From contig NZ_PVZB01000026.1 of NCBI RefSeq assembly GCF_003002025.1, positions 1 to 64,000 on the forward strand: 64,000 bases of DNA, in the 5' to 3' direction. The notes under the pieces were generated by a model, which saw nothing but the letters and a program-made list of their open reading frames with translations, searched no databases and had not been told where the DNA came from. Positions 18,884 to 29,000 of the stretch are shown piece by piece. The stretch's first letter is position 1. Every line of letters begins with the position of its first letter. The stretch is from Paraburkholderia sp. BL25I1N1 (GTDB lineage: Bacteria; Pseudomonadota; Gammaproteobacteria; Burkholderiales; Burkholderiaceae). A program made the translations under genes and the position numbers.

Positions 18884-19813
18884 TCACGGCCGTGCGTTGC
18901 CGGTTCCGGCCGCACCCACGCCGACGGTCGCGAGTCCGCCATCGGTAACGTAAGGCACGAAGCCGGCCTCCGTAATCCGTGCGGCGGTGGCGGCTGCGCA
19001 TGCGCCGTCGGCGGGCGGGCAATAGTCGATGGACAGCACCGGCAGCCGGTATTGATCGCGGATCGTTGCCGCCTGCATCAGCAGCCAGTCGCGATCGGCT
19101 TGCGGCACTTCCGTGTAACGCTGCTTGCCGGCATCCCAACCGCGGTACAGCGATTCGAACGCCACCATGCAGGCAAGATCATGGACCTGCGGCAAGATCT
19201 CGAAGCCGCGGTTGAAAATCAGCTTCGCGTCGGGATAACGCTTCTTGATCGCGCGGATGACCCGCACCAGCCCCGCTTCCTGCGCGGCGCGCGTGGCATC
19301 GGTTTTGGCGATCAGGTGGTAGGAGTCGAGCGTGTCGAGGAAGAAGCCGCGATAGCCTTTTTTCCATAACGGCGCGATCACCTTATCGACGAAAAACGCC
19401 GGCCATTGCGCGGCCGTCTGATCGATCACATGGGAGGCCCATGCCTCGTTGACGCCCGGCAGCCACTGCCGCGGCATGGCGTGGTAATACGCGCGATGCG
19501 GGTTCACTTCGCCGACGCTCACATATGCGAACCACGCCGGATGCGCGCTCGCGTGAGCGCGCGGATCGAAGTGCGCGTCGGGGTCGACCACCACGATATC
19601 GAATGCGGCCAGTTCCTCGACGGGCGGATTCGTGCCGTAGTACAGCGCTACCGACGGACCCGCTGGCGCGTGCGCCGCGCTCTGCGCGTGCGCCACCGAA
19701 GCCAGCGCGCCGAGCGCGGCCATGCGCGCGAACCGGCTGACATGACGCAGCAGCGCACGCAGGCTGAAACGTCGGTCGTGATCGTGCTCGGACAAATCCG
19801 GTTCCCCTGTCAT
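18884..19813 (-). CDS. Secreted PelA-type glycoside hydrolase (GH114/GH166-like), stand-alone
   Basis: 309 residues. A signal peptide ends near AHAQ (residue 44), although the start at 19813 has no clear ribosome site. The mature part is a TIM-barrel of the kind in the PelA N-terminal domain and endo-alpha-1,4-polygalactosaminidases: ALYYGTNPP, VVVDPDAHFDP, FAYVSVGEVNP, FFLDTLDSYHL with Asp160 and Asp163, and VAFESLYRGWD with Glu220. Known PelA uses Glu218 at the last motif. It would cut galactosamine-rich polymer in the periplasm or outside. It is the last gene of the pel operon, 84 bp after pelG, and homologous to the N-terminus of the PelA encoded here. Confidence 0.85.
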   Translation of the reverse strand: MTGEPDLSEHDHDRRFSLRALLRHVSRFARMAALGALASVAHAQSAAHAPAGPSVALYYGTNPPVEELAAFDIVVVDPDAHFDPRAHASAHPAWFAYVSVGEVNPHRAYYHAMPRQWLPGVNEAWASHVIDQTAAQWPAFFVDKVIAPLWKKGYRGFFLDTLDSYHLIAKTDATRAAQEAGLVRVIRAIKKRYPDAKLIFNRGFEILPQVHDLACMVAFESLYRGWDAGKQRYTEVPQADRDWLLMQAATIRDQYRLPVLSIDYCPPADGACAAATAARITEAGFVPYVTDGGLATVGVGAAGTGNARP

Positions 19814-19897
19814 GTTATTCAGGCAACGCCGTCGACGGCAAGAAGACCTGTTCCGCAGTCATGCCGTCGATCGGCCACGGAAACGATATATGGCCCT

Positions 19898-21271
19898 TCA
19901 ACCCCGCAACATATACGTTTCGTATTCCAATGACATGAATTTGCGGTCCAGCACCTTCACGGCTGCCACCACCACGACCAGCAACGCCAGCGCAAATCCA
20001 TAGCCGTAGAAATCCGGCCCGAGCCTGAGCGTGATACCGGTGAAGAGTCCGTTCAGCACGACGAATGCGCCCGTGAGCCGCAGCACCATACGCCGTCCGT
20101 CGAGATAGAAGAACACGTTGAGCAGACCGAGCAGCAACACCTGCAGACTCGCCGACACCACGTCGACGACAAGCAGCGGCATATACAGCGGCGAAATGCC
20201 GAGCGAGCCGAGCACGCGCTCACCGAAGGCGATGATCAGCAGCAGCACGACCGCCTGCACCTTGATAATTTCATACAGGCCGGCCCGCACGCTGCCCACC
20301 ATCATGTCGCGCATTTCGTTGATATGGCGCAGCGTCGCGCCACTGCGCACGGCGTCGTAGAAGGCATCGTAGTACTCGACGAAATCCGCCTCGATGCGTA
20401 CGAGGAACGTCGCCATGCCAGGCATCACGCACACATAGGCGATAAAAATGGGAATGTCGTAAATCACCGACGCGTTCAGCGGTCCGATCACGTGCGCGCC
20501 CGTGCCCGGCGCGTACCAGAACATGAACTTGTCGAGCCACACGCCGATATTGAATAGCAGACCGACCAGCGCGAGGCTCGGATAGGCGAAGCGCCGCTCG
20601 AACATTTCGAACGAAACGAAACGCTCGCTGCGGTAGTTGCGGTAAATCAGACCCGACAGACCGGCGAGCAGCACGATGTGCCCCGCCACGAAGCCGCCGA
20701 GCAGGCCGACCAGTCCATAGCCGTTCAACGCGAGCGCGAGGCACACCACGCATGCATAGCCGACTGCGAACACCATCAATATCTGCCGGTACTGCTTCAC
20801 GCTCGACAGAAAGATCACGGCGATCCAGATATTGCTGACCACCACGAAGCCCGTAATCATCAGCAAACGGTAGATCAGCGGCTCCTCGCGAAAGCCCACC
20901 AGCATCGCGACCAGCGCAACCACGCTCGCCAGTACCGACGACACCAGCACCACGCCGTTATAGTTCGACAGCACGAGGTCGTCGCGCTTTTCGAACAGCC
21001 GGTCGGAGATGAAGCGCGTGAACGACAGTTGCAGCGGCCCGGTCAGAATCAGGCTGAGCGCGATCAGATATGTGACCGACACCTGAAACTGCACGATCGC
21101 GAAACTCGGAATCACCGAGGTCAGACTAATCAGCCCGATGATAAGGATGCCGAAGATCGACAGGATCAACGGTCCCGAACTGATCAGGCCCGCGTAGGCG
21201 TAAGCGCGCGCCACGCCCACCAGCGTGTCGCGGCGCATGATCTTGCGTAATTCGAAGCCGATACCCGCCAT
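19898..21271 (-). CDS. pelG: PelG, inner-membrane exopolysaccharide transporter
   Basis: 457 residues with about twelve membrane segments, starting MAGIGFELRKIMRRDT, the typical PelG opening. PelG is a MOP/flippase-like protein that with PelD, PelE and PelF forms the inner-membrane Pel synthesis and export complex. The ATG overlaps the pelF stop by one base (TGATG). Length and hydropathy agree with the family. Confidence 0.95.
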   Translation of the reverse strand: MAGIGFELRKIMRRDTLVGVARAYAYAGLISSGPLILSIFGILIIGLISLTSVIPSFAIVQFQVSVTYLIALSLILTGPLQLSFTRFISDRLFEKRDDLVLSNYNGVVLVSSVLASVVALVAMLVGFREEPLIYRLLMITGFVVVSNIWIAVIFLSSVKQYRQILMVFAVGYACVVCLALALNGYGLVGLLGGFVAGHIVLLAGLSGLIYRNYRSERFVSFEMFERRFAYPSLALVGLLFNIGVWLDKFMFWYAPGTGAHVIGPLNASVIYDIPIFIAYVCVMPGMATFLVRIEADFVEYYDAFYDAVRSGATLRHINEMRDMMVGSVRAGLYEIIKVQAVVLLLIIAFGERVLGSLGISPLYMPLLVVDVVSASLQVLLLGLLNVFFYLDGRRMVLRLTGAFVVLNGLFTGITLRLGPDFYGYGFALALLVVVVAAVKVLDRKFMSLEYETYMLRG

Positions 21272-22923
21272 CAGCGTGTCTCCTGCGATTGAACGGGCTG
21301 CGCCGAACTCGGGTGCGGCTCCGCCTTTGATTGGGTGCCGTGATGCATCGGGCAGCGCGCCGCATCGGCGGCCGTATAGTTGCGCTCGCGATCCGGCATG
21401 GCGGCGAGACGCTCATACAGCGTGCGATAGCTGTCGATCATCTGCTTCCTGGTGTAATAGCGTCGCACGCGCGCGAGGCCGGCCTGTTGCGCGGCCTGCC
21501 AGCGGGTTTCGTCGGCGAGCAGCGCCAGCACGGCTTGCGCGAACGCCGCCGGATCGGCGAGTTGAACCACCATGCCCGCCGAGCCGAGCGCGCGATCTTC
21601 CTCGTCCGCGCCTTCGATCAGTTGACGGCACGAGCCCACGTCCGTCGTGATGGCCGGCACGCCGGCCGCGAAACCTTCCAGCACCACCAACGGCAGCGCC
21701 TCGCTGATCGAGGTCAGTGCGATCACGTCGATCTGCGGCATCATGTCGTCGATGCGCTGGAAGCCGAGGAATTTCACATTGCGGCTCAAGCCGAGACTCT
21801 CCACGAGCGCGCGGCATTCGAGCGCGTAAGCGGGATCCTCCTCTTCCGGCCCGATGATCCAGCCTTCGAGATCCGGCATGGCGCGCGACGCAATGAAGAT
21901 CGCGCGAATGAAAGTCTTGATGTCCTTGATCGGCACCACGCGGCCGATCAACGCGACCACGCGGTGCGAGCGCGGCTTGCGTTCGGCTATCAGCGGCGCG
22001 AGCGCGTCGACGTCGATGCCGTTCGGAATGCATTGCGTGCGCTCGGCGCGCGCACCGTCCGTGATCTGGCGCTGGCGGTTCGCTTCGTACAGCGCGACGA
22101 TATCGTCAGCGGCGTCGTACGCGAGCTTGCCGATCGCTTCGAAGAAACGCACCCACAGTTCGCGGAAATAGCTGACGCGAGAAATATCGCGTTCGAACAC
22201 GCCGCGGTTGTCGCGAATCCACTGGCTCTGCAGCAGGTCGATCTTGCGCTCTTTCGTGTAAATGCCGTGCTCGGAGATCAGCAGCGGACGGCCCGTGCGG
22301 TAATGCATCAATGCGCCGAGAAAGCCGCCGTATCCCGTCGATACCGTGTGATAGACCTTCGCCGGCAACAGCTTCTCCGCGACGCGCGCGAGCTGCCACA
22401 GCGGCTTGTGCATGATGCGCACGGTCCAGAAGTAATCGGTGAACGACGGATCGGTACAGTACTTCTGATATTGATCGACGATCGTGTCCCAGGCCGCGCG
22501 GCTCGACAGGAACTGCTCTTCGTTCAGCGCGCCATTCGCCCCGAGCATCGGAATCATGCTCGCCATCAGAGCGCCGACATCCAGCCCGCCGCGCGGATCG
22601 CGCAAGGCGTCGTGCAGTCTCTGCGAGCGCGCGAACGCCGCGGTGTCGCCGGCGACGGCGCGCGGCTGAAAATCCGCCACGACCTGCTCGTACAGGAAGT
22701 GCGTTTCGATATGCACCACGTTGTCCGGCAGCGCATACGCGGCGCCGTTGTAGTCCTGTTCCCGGCTGCCGATGAACACAATCGCGAAGCGGGTCTCCGG
22801 GTAGGAGCGGATCATTTCATTGACCCAGCTCGACACGCCGCCACGCACGAACGGGAACGTGCCTTCGAGCAGCAGGCAGACATCGGCATCGGCGGCACGG
22901 CGGATCGGGAGTTCTTTCATCAT
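21271..22923 (-). CDS. pelF: PelF, GT4 glycosyltransferase for Pel polysaccharide
   Basis: 550 residues from the ATG at 22923, which overlaps the pelE stop by four bases (ATGA). The N-terminus VCLLLEGTFPFVRGGVSSWVNEMI is the PelF signature. C-terminal motifs VALIGRVVPIKDIKTFI and EALPLVVLEGFAAGVPAI (the E-x7-E of family GT4) are present. It is a cytoplasmic enzyme that polymerises UDP-activated N-acetylgalactosamine and related sugars into Pel. Confidence 0.96.
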   Translation of the reverse strand: MMKELPIRRAADADVCLLLEGTFPFVRGGVSSWVNEMIRSYPETRFAIVFIGSREQDYNGAAYALPDNVVHIETHFLYEQVVADFQPRAVAGDTAAFARSQRLHDALRDPRGGLDVGALMASMIPMLGANGALNEEQFLSSRAAWDTIVDQYQKYCTDPSFTDYFWTVRIMHKPLWQLARVAEKLLPAKVYHTVSTGYGGFLGALMHYRTGRPLLISEHGIYTKERKIDLLQSQWIRDNRGVFERDISRVSYFRELWVRFFEAIGKLAYDAADDIVALYEANRQRQITDGARAERTQCIPNGIDVDALAPLIAERKPRSHRVVALIGRVVPIKDIKTFIRAIFIASRAMPDLEGWIIGPEEEDPAYALECRALVESLGLSRNVKFLGFQRIDDMMPQIDVIALTSISEALPLVVLEGFAAGVPAITTDVGSCRQLIEGADEEDRALGSAGMVVQLADPAAFAQAVLALLADETRWQAAQQAGLARVRRYYTRKQMIDSYRTLYERLAAMPDRERNYTAADAARCPMHHGTQSKAEPHPSSAQPVQSQETR

Positions 22924-23930
22924 GACCAGTACTTCACAACCGGTTTGAGTGTGGGCAACGCGGCCGCATTGCCCAGCGATGCGAGAAGCTGCTTGACGCG
23001 AGCGTAGTCGCCGCGCAGGAAGTCGGCTTCCGCAAGCCACGGCACCAGCCGTTCGCGCGGGAAACCGAGTGCGAGCGCCTGGCCAATATATTCATGCGCG
23101 GCATTGGGCAAGCCGTTCGCCAGCGCGAGACGGCCGCGAATCAGCCACAGCGCGGCATCGCCCGGATCGGTTTCGAGCGCCGCTTGCGCGTAGCGGTCGG
23201 CCTGTTGCAACGTATGGCGGTAAACCGCGCCTTGCACCAGGTTCTGATACACGAGTTCGAAGTACAACTCGGCGAGCAGGCGGTTGAGCGCGCGGCGCTC
23301 GGCGTCGTTATCGGCCGCTTCGAGCGCTTTGCTGGTGCGGAAGATCTTCTGCATGATCTCGTTTTCGGCGTGATCCAGCGTGCCGTAAGCGATCAGGCGA
23401 ATGTCTTCGAGCGGATCGGCAAGCAACTCGCGCAGCAACGTGCCCGTGGTGCGAGTCGGCATGTTCTGGATCGCCACCAGCGCGGACAGCCGGTCGGTGG
23501 GCGACACCTGCGTGTTGGCGAGGCGCGCCTGCAGACGCGCGCCGCCGCCGTGCGACACGCGCGACACCAGGTAAGTGACGAATTCCGGGCGCGGCACATC
23601 GGCGAGTTGATCGCTTTCCTTGCTGCCCGGAAAGAGCGCCGCCCACACGCAACTGATCAGCACCACGAGGCCGCCGAACAGCGGCACGACAGTGCAGGCG
23701 AGCCACAGGAACAGCAACGTAACGCCGCGCGGCTCGCGGTAATTCGACGGCAGCCACGAGCGGAACGCGACCGCCTCCGCGAGTCCCGCCGACGCTTGCA
23801 ACGCGAAAAAGCGCAGCAGCGGATCGAGCGCGCCGGCCGGTTGCAGCAGGCTCGCGATCGCCAGATATTGCACGATCACGGCCACCACGGCCGCGAGCGC
23901 GCCGACGATGAGAGAAAGGGTCTTAGACAT
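22920..23930 (-). CDS. pelE: PelE, inner-membrane TPR scaffold of Pel synthase
   Basis: 336 residues. Hydrophobic segments near residues 5-50 and 70-98 are followed by a soluble domain with TPR-like helices (ALETDPGDAALWLIRGRLALANGLPNAAHEYIGQAL). It lies between pelD and pelF, overlapping the first by 8 bases and the second by 4. PelE is poorly conserved in sequence, so the call rests on architecture and position as well as similarity. Confidence 0.88.
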   Translation of the reverse strand: MSKTLSLIVGALAAVVAVIVQYLAIASLLQPAGALDPLLRFFALQASAGLAEAVAFRSWLPSNYREPRGVTLLFLWLACTVVPLFGGLVVLISCVWAALFPGSKESDQLADVPRPEFVTYLVSRVSHGGGARLQARLANTQVSPTDRLSALVAIQNMPTRTTGTLLRELLADPLEDIRLIAYGTLDHAENEIMQKIFRTSKALEAADNDAERRALNRLLAELYFELVYQNLVQGAVYRHTLQQADRYAQAALETDPGDAALWLIRGRLALANGLPNAAHEYIGQALALGFPRERLVPWLAEADFLRGDYARVKQLLASLGNAAALPTLKPVVKYWS

Positions 23931-25356
23931 CGAGGCCGCTTCGTTTGAGAAGGCGCATCAGCGCCGCGCCCGGCTCGTCGCCTTCGAGGTGGAGCGTATG
24001 AACGCCGACGCGTGCGCGTTCCAGGTCGGTGTTGAACTGGGCCGTCAGGCTGGCTTCGATCCGCGCGAGATAACCGTCGATGCCGGTCGTGTCGGTGGCC
24101 GGCATCAGATTCACCAGCACCGACTGCTTCGCGGTCTGCACCGGCCACATCACGTCGAGTGAACGGCGGCGGCGCATGACGTGCTCGAACAGCGAGTCGC
24201 CCTCTTCATCGCGCGGAAACGCAAGCGCGACGAGCGACGACGCCACGCCCGCCTTCTGCTGAAGACGCGTGAGGCGGCTCAGGTCGAGTGCGAATTCATA
24301 CGGGCAGTTCGGCACGCGGTCGAGAATGCGCTGTACAAATGCGGAATGCTCGACGCCGTCCGCGTAATAGCCGAGCAACACCAGCAGCAATTGCAGGTTG
24401 TCGAAGTTAAGCGACAGGAACGGCATGCGCTTGACGACGAGCAGCGCGCGCAGTTCACCGTCCGCCGATACGAGCGGCGCGCACACCAGGTACTGGCTGA
24501 CCGGCACTACCGTGTCTTCGTTCTTCAGATGCGCGACGCTCAGCGTGTTCAACGCATGCGTGACGAGTTCGTCGTGCACGGCGAGTTCGAACGGGTCGCC
24601 GATCCGCGCGATGGCCTGCGCGCCGAGCTTGCCGTGATGCACCGGATACAACGCCGCGACTTCGATCTGGCAGGCTTGCGCGACAAATTCGAGCAGACCG
24701 CTCGCGCCGCTGAGCGGATTGCCGCCCGGCGGATCGTTTTCCTTGCCCGCGGCCGGCACGGCGAGTGCCGTATCGGTAGCGACCGACAGACGGCGCAGCT
24801 CGGTAATCGAATCGCGCAACGTGGTCGGACGCGACAGCAAATCCTTTTCGAGCCGCTCGTGCGAGAGCCGCATCAGATAGTGACTGTTGGTCAACGCGAC
24901 GAGACGGTCGTTCAGGTAATCGTTCAGCGAGGACGCGCGCTCGGCGCGGCTGCCCCACGTATCGCCGAAGTGCCCCGCGAGAATCGTCTGGATCAAACCG
25001 CCCGCGAAATACAGCGTGGGGAACGGGCCGCCGTGCGGATAAAAGAGCGCCCATGCGCCGAGCATCAACGCTCCGCTCAGCAGGCCGAGCAGGCTGCCGT
25101 AGCGCAAGGCCACGAGCAGCGGCGCCAGCCACAGCCACGGAAAACCATTGTGCAGCAACAGCGGGTCTTCAGGATGAAGCCAGCGGGCCACGGCCAATAC
25201 GGCCAGCACGAGCACGACGGTCTCCACGATCGCGAACGGCCGCGCCACCGCGGGCGCCAGAAAGCGGCGCACGCGTCCGAGATTGCCGAACGGATGCGCA
25301 TGGCGCGGCTTCGAGGCGCCTGGGTTGTTTTCCACGGCTGCGGTATTCACGGCCAT
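23923..25356 (-). CDS. pelD: PelD, c-di-GMP receptor of Pel synthesis
   Basis: About 477 residues from the ATG at 25356 (a GTG at 25395 lacks a ribosome site). The N-terminus has about four membrane segments. A GAF domain follows (about residues 190-320), then a degenerate GGDEF-like domain. The inhibitory-site motif RxxD appears as RSLD in RRRRSLDVMWP near residue 399, matching the c-di-GMP site of P. aeruginosa PelD. Binding there activates polymer synthesis by PelF. The GGDEF motif itself is absent, as expected for a receptor. Confidence 0.93.
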   Translation of the reverse strand: MAVNTAAVENNPGASKPRHAHPFGNLGRVRRFLAPAVARPFAIVETVVLVLAVLAVARWLHPEDPLLLHNGFPWLWLAPLLVALRYGSLLGLLSGALMLGAWALFYPHGGPFPTLYFAGGLIQTILAGHFGDTWGSRAERASSLNDYLNDRLVALTNSHYLMRLSHERLEKDLLSRPTTLRDSITELRRLSVATDTALAVPAAGKENDPPGGNPLSGASGLLEFVAQACQIEVAALYPVHHGKLGAQAIARIGDPFELAVHDELVTHALNTLSVAHLKNEDTVVPVSQYLVCAPLVSADGELRALLVVKRMPFLSLNFDNLQLLLVLLGYYADGVEHSAFVQRILDRVPNCPYEFALDLSRLTRLQQKAGVASSLVALAFPRDEEGDSLFEHVMRRRRSLDVMWPVQTAKQSVLVNLMPATDTTGIDGYLARIEASLTAQFNTDLERARVGVHTLHLEGDEPGAALMRLLKRSGLDV

Positions 25357-25440
25357 TTCCTTTTCACATGTCGGATTGCGGCTGGCGGCCCGCACTTCGG
25401 GCGCAAACAGGCAACCTTGGGGATATGCTTATCGATGCTT

Positions 25441-25992
25441 TTACTGACGCGCTTGCAACGGCGACAGAACCTTGGCGATCAGCGAGGTCGCCACGCTCGA
25501 CAGACCCGAACGGCTCCAGCCCGTACGCGCGCCCGTCGCGCTCCACACCACGGCGCCGTTCGACACGTCGATCAGTTCGAACGTGACGCCGACCACCGGC
25601 TCGCCGTCCACGCCTGTTTTGTAGCGCCATTCTTCGACCGCGCCCGACAGCACATAGCGGGCGTTCTGCGAACGCGCCCATTCGAGGGCCTTGTCGCTGT
25701 CGGCGCGCTGCGTGGTGTCGAACAGCGAGTTGCGGTTCGAATCGGCCGGCGCGATGCGCACATCGGCGATCCCGCCCGCGCGCAGCGTGTTGGCCGCGAT
25801 CGACTCGGCGCTGTGACCGGCATCCGGCGTTTCAGTGTAGTTGGCGATCGACACCACCGCCACCTTGTCGCCGCGTGCGAGCGCGGGGCCCGAGGTCTGG
25901 CGTACCGCGCCGCAGGCGCTCACCATCAGGGCCAGCGCGGCTGCCGCGACACACCAGGCGCTCGTACGAGCCAATCGTTTAATGCCGTACAT
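25441..25992 (-). CDS. pelC: PelC, outer-membrane lipoprotein
   Basis: 183 residues. The signal ends in the lipobox LMVSAC with the lipidated Cys at 27. The mature domain (KVAVVSIANYTETPDAG to the C-terminus) resembles PelC, which forms a dodecameric ring at the periplasmic face of the outer membrane and guides the polymer to PelB. It lies 37 bp after pelB. Length agrees with the family (about 170-190). Confidence 0.92.
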   Translation of the reverse strand: MYGIKRLARTSAWCVAAAALALMVSACGAVRQTSGPALARGDKVAVVSIANYTETPDAGHSAESIAANTLRAGGIADVRIAPADSNRNSLFDTTQRADSDKALEWARSQNARYVLSGAVEEWRYKTGVDGEPVVGVTFELIDVSNGAVVWSATGARTGWSRSGLSSVATSLIAKVLSPLQARQ

Positions 25993-26029
25993 GAAGACTT
26001 CTCCTTGGGATAACTATGCGAAATCCGGT

Positions 26030-29000
26030 TCAATAAAACCAGCTATAGCGCGCGCCGATCTGGGTCACCGGCGTGCCGAGACGCGAGACGCGCTGATGCG
26101 AGAAAAAGAGTGCCGCGTGATCGCCGCCGAACACGGTGCCCGCGAGGCCCAGACTGATCGACGGCCCCCAACCCTGGAACGAGTCGTGCAGCACGCCGAC
26201 GTCGAGAAACGGCCGCCATGCGCGCGTGTACTGGTCGATCAGATCGTTGCCGAAACCGAAGAACGCCCCGTATTGCGAGTACGTCTGCGGGACGAAGGTC
26301 GATGCATCGACCGGCCCGGCGCTCGCCGGAATCAGCCGCGAAATCAGACCGTCGGCGGAGCCGCTCGCACCGTAGTCGCCATGCGTGCCGATCAGACGTA
26401 CCGTAAAGTCCGGATAGTTCGTGCGGATCCGATAACCGATCTCACCCGTCGAGAGCACGCCGCTGCCGAGGTAGTTGCGCGCCTGGCTATAGAAACGATC
26501 GGCTTCGACCGTGCCCGTCGCATACAGACTCTGCGTCACGCGATACGTGATCGTGCCGACCACGTTGTCCTTCATGCCGCCGACCAGTAGTGCCTGCGAT
26601 TCACGTGCCGTCTGATTGCGGCCCGCTTTCAGCGCGATCGACAGCGGCGAGTTCCTGCCCCACACCGCGCCCACCGACACGCTATAAAAACTGTCGAGCG
26701 CTTCGCGGCGGCCGGCGGTCACCATGAAGGCGGTGTCGTACGTTTGACGGCGCGCGTGAAACTCCACCGAACGATCCACCGACGGCACGTTGGTCAGTTG
26801 CGACTCATCCGTCGAGTGCTGAAAGCGTTGGACACCGTTCACGCCGACCATGTAGAGGTCGGCGACCTTGATGCTGCCCGCCAACGTCTGCTCGACATAG
26901 TCGAGCGGATGTTCGACGAAGCTCGTCACGGTCGCGTCGAGCGATTGTGGCCAGGTCAGCGCGGTTTGCTGCAGGCGGCTGTGCAACTCCGAATCGTAGG
27001 GCGCGCCTTCCAGGCCCTGAAACGCGAGGTTTTCCGCCGCGCCCGGACGATCCACCGCGATCGAAGCATCGATACGGTTGTAGAGCGGCAAGCGTGCGCC
27101 TTGCTGGTCGAGCAGACGCTCCATCGCGGGCTTGTCGTTTTCAGCGAGTGCGATCGCGATCAACTGTTCCGAAGGCTGCATCAGCACGTCGGCGTACTGG
27201 CGAGCCAGCCAGCGCTTCGCCAGCGGACTCGCTTCATGCGACATCGCCCAGGCGAGCGCCACGTCGCGCGCCACCGACGAAGTCAATTGCGCCTGATCCG
27301 GCGACTTCGCCGCCGCTTGCGTCTTCACGGGCTGCGCGGGCGGCAGGCCGGCCGCGTCGCCGAGCAATGTGCGGCGGGCTTCGGTGTTGTCGTTGCGGCC
27401 CGCGTCGCTCGCGAGCAGATCGATCAGGAAAGCCTTCGACACGTCCGCGTTTTCGAAGATCGACGCGAGCGTGACGCGGCGGCCGAGCATCTGCTCACGC
27501 ACTTCGCCGCCCTGCGAGGCGCGCGTGCGCAGCACGATCTGACCTTGCGCACTGTTGGCGCGAACCTCGGCCTCCTCCTGCTGCATCTGACGCCAGACGT
27601 TGCGGCGGATCGACCAGGCGAGATCGCTGCGCCCTGCCATTTCCTGCGCTTCGGCGTAGGCGAGTTGCCACAACGGATCGCGCGACATCGACGCCGACTG
27701 CAGGCGCAGATACTTGAGCGCCGCTTGCGGCCGGTTCAAACGCATCTGCGCGGCGGCGAGCGGCCCCCACAAAACGGGCGCCTGCGCGGGCGCATCGCGC
27801 CATTCGGCGACTGCCTCGCGCAATTGCGCTTCGCTGCCGTAGTCCACCAGCGTCCAGAGCAGTGCGGCGCGCAAGTCGAGCGTCGCGCCGGGCAGCGACA
27901 CAGCGTGCTGCAAATCGTGCAGCGCGTCGAACGGACGATCGATCTCGCGATAGTATTCGGCCCGCACGCGCAGGAATGCCGGGTCGGCTTCGCCAGCCGC
28001 CAATTGTTCGGGCGTCAGGCTCTTTAGCAAAGCATCGACGCGGTCGTATTGCCCGGCATCGGTGTAATAGTGAATCGCGCTCTGCAACGCGCGCTGCGAG
28101 TGATCGCGACGGAACTGCAGCTCGGACGTACGCGCCGCGTCGACCGGATAGGCGTCGTAGAAGTACGTCATCGCGCTCAGATCCTCAGGCGCCGCCTGGC
28201 CGCTTGCCAGCAAATGCCTGTAGGCGTCGTTCGCGATGTCGTCACGCTGCAGCAGGCGCGCGAGCTGCGCGGCGTTGCGCCAGAACAGCACGTCGTCGTC
28301 CTTGGCGCCGCGGCGCGCGGCGAGCAGCGTGTCGAGCGCGCCCTTGTAGTCGCCGTGACGATACAGAAGGCTCGCCGTGCGCAGCGCGTATTGCGTGTTC
28401 GACGGATAAAGCTGGTTCAGCTTGCGGTAGTAAGCCAGCGCTTCGTCGTCGTGACCCGAGCGCTCGGCGAGCTGACCCAGACGCGCGTCGATCGCTTCAG
28501 CCGGCGAATTGCGTTGACGGCCGCGCAGGAATGCCAGCGCGTCGTCAGGACGGCCGAGGCGTTCGTAAGCTGCGACTACGGAGTCGAGCAGCTTCAGGTC
28601 GCCGGGCGAAGCATTCGATGCCTGGATCAACGCGGCCAGATAGGCGTTGTCGTCGTTGAGCATCGGCGCGAGGCGCATCACGTTTTTCCAGCCTTCGGGG
28701 TCGTGCGTGGCTTGAGCGTAAGCGAGCCACATCTGCAAGGCGAGCGGCGACGCGTGATTCCATTCGGCGACCTGAGCGAGGCGCCTGGTCCAGACCGGCG
28801 AACCTGGGTTCTTGCTGACCTGCTCCGCCGCCACGCGCTGAGCGTTGGGCAGATCGCTCGATTCGAGGAACGACTGATAGAGGAGGCCCGGCACGTCGTT
28901 GGAAGCGGCGGAGTTCGACGCGGCAGCCGGCGCAGCCGCGGCGCCTGATGCCGTTGCGGCGGGCGCCGCAGCAGCGGGTTTCGCCGACGCCGACGCGGCG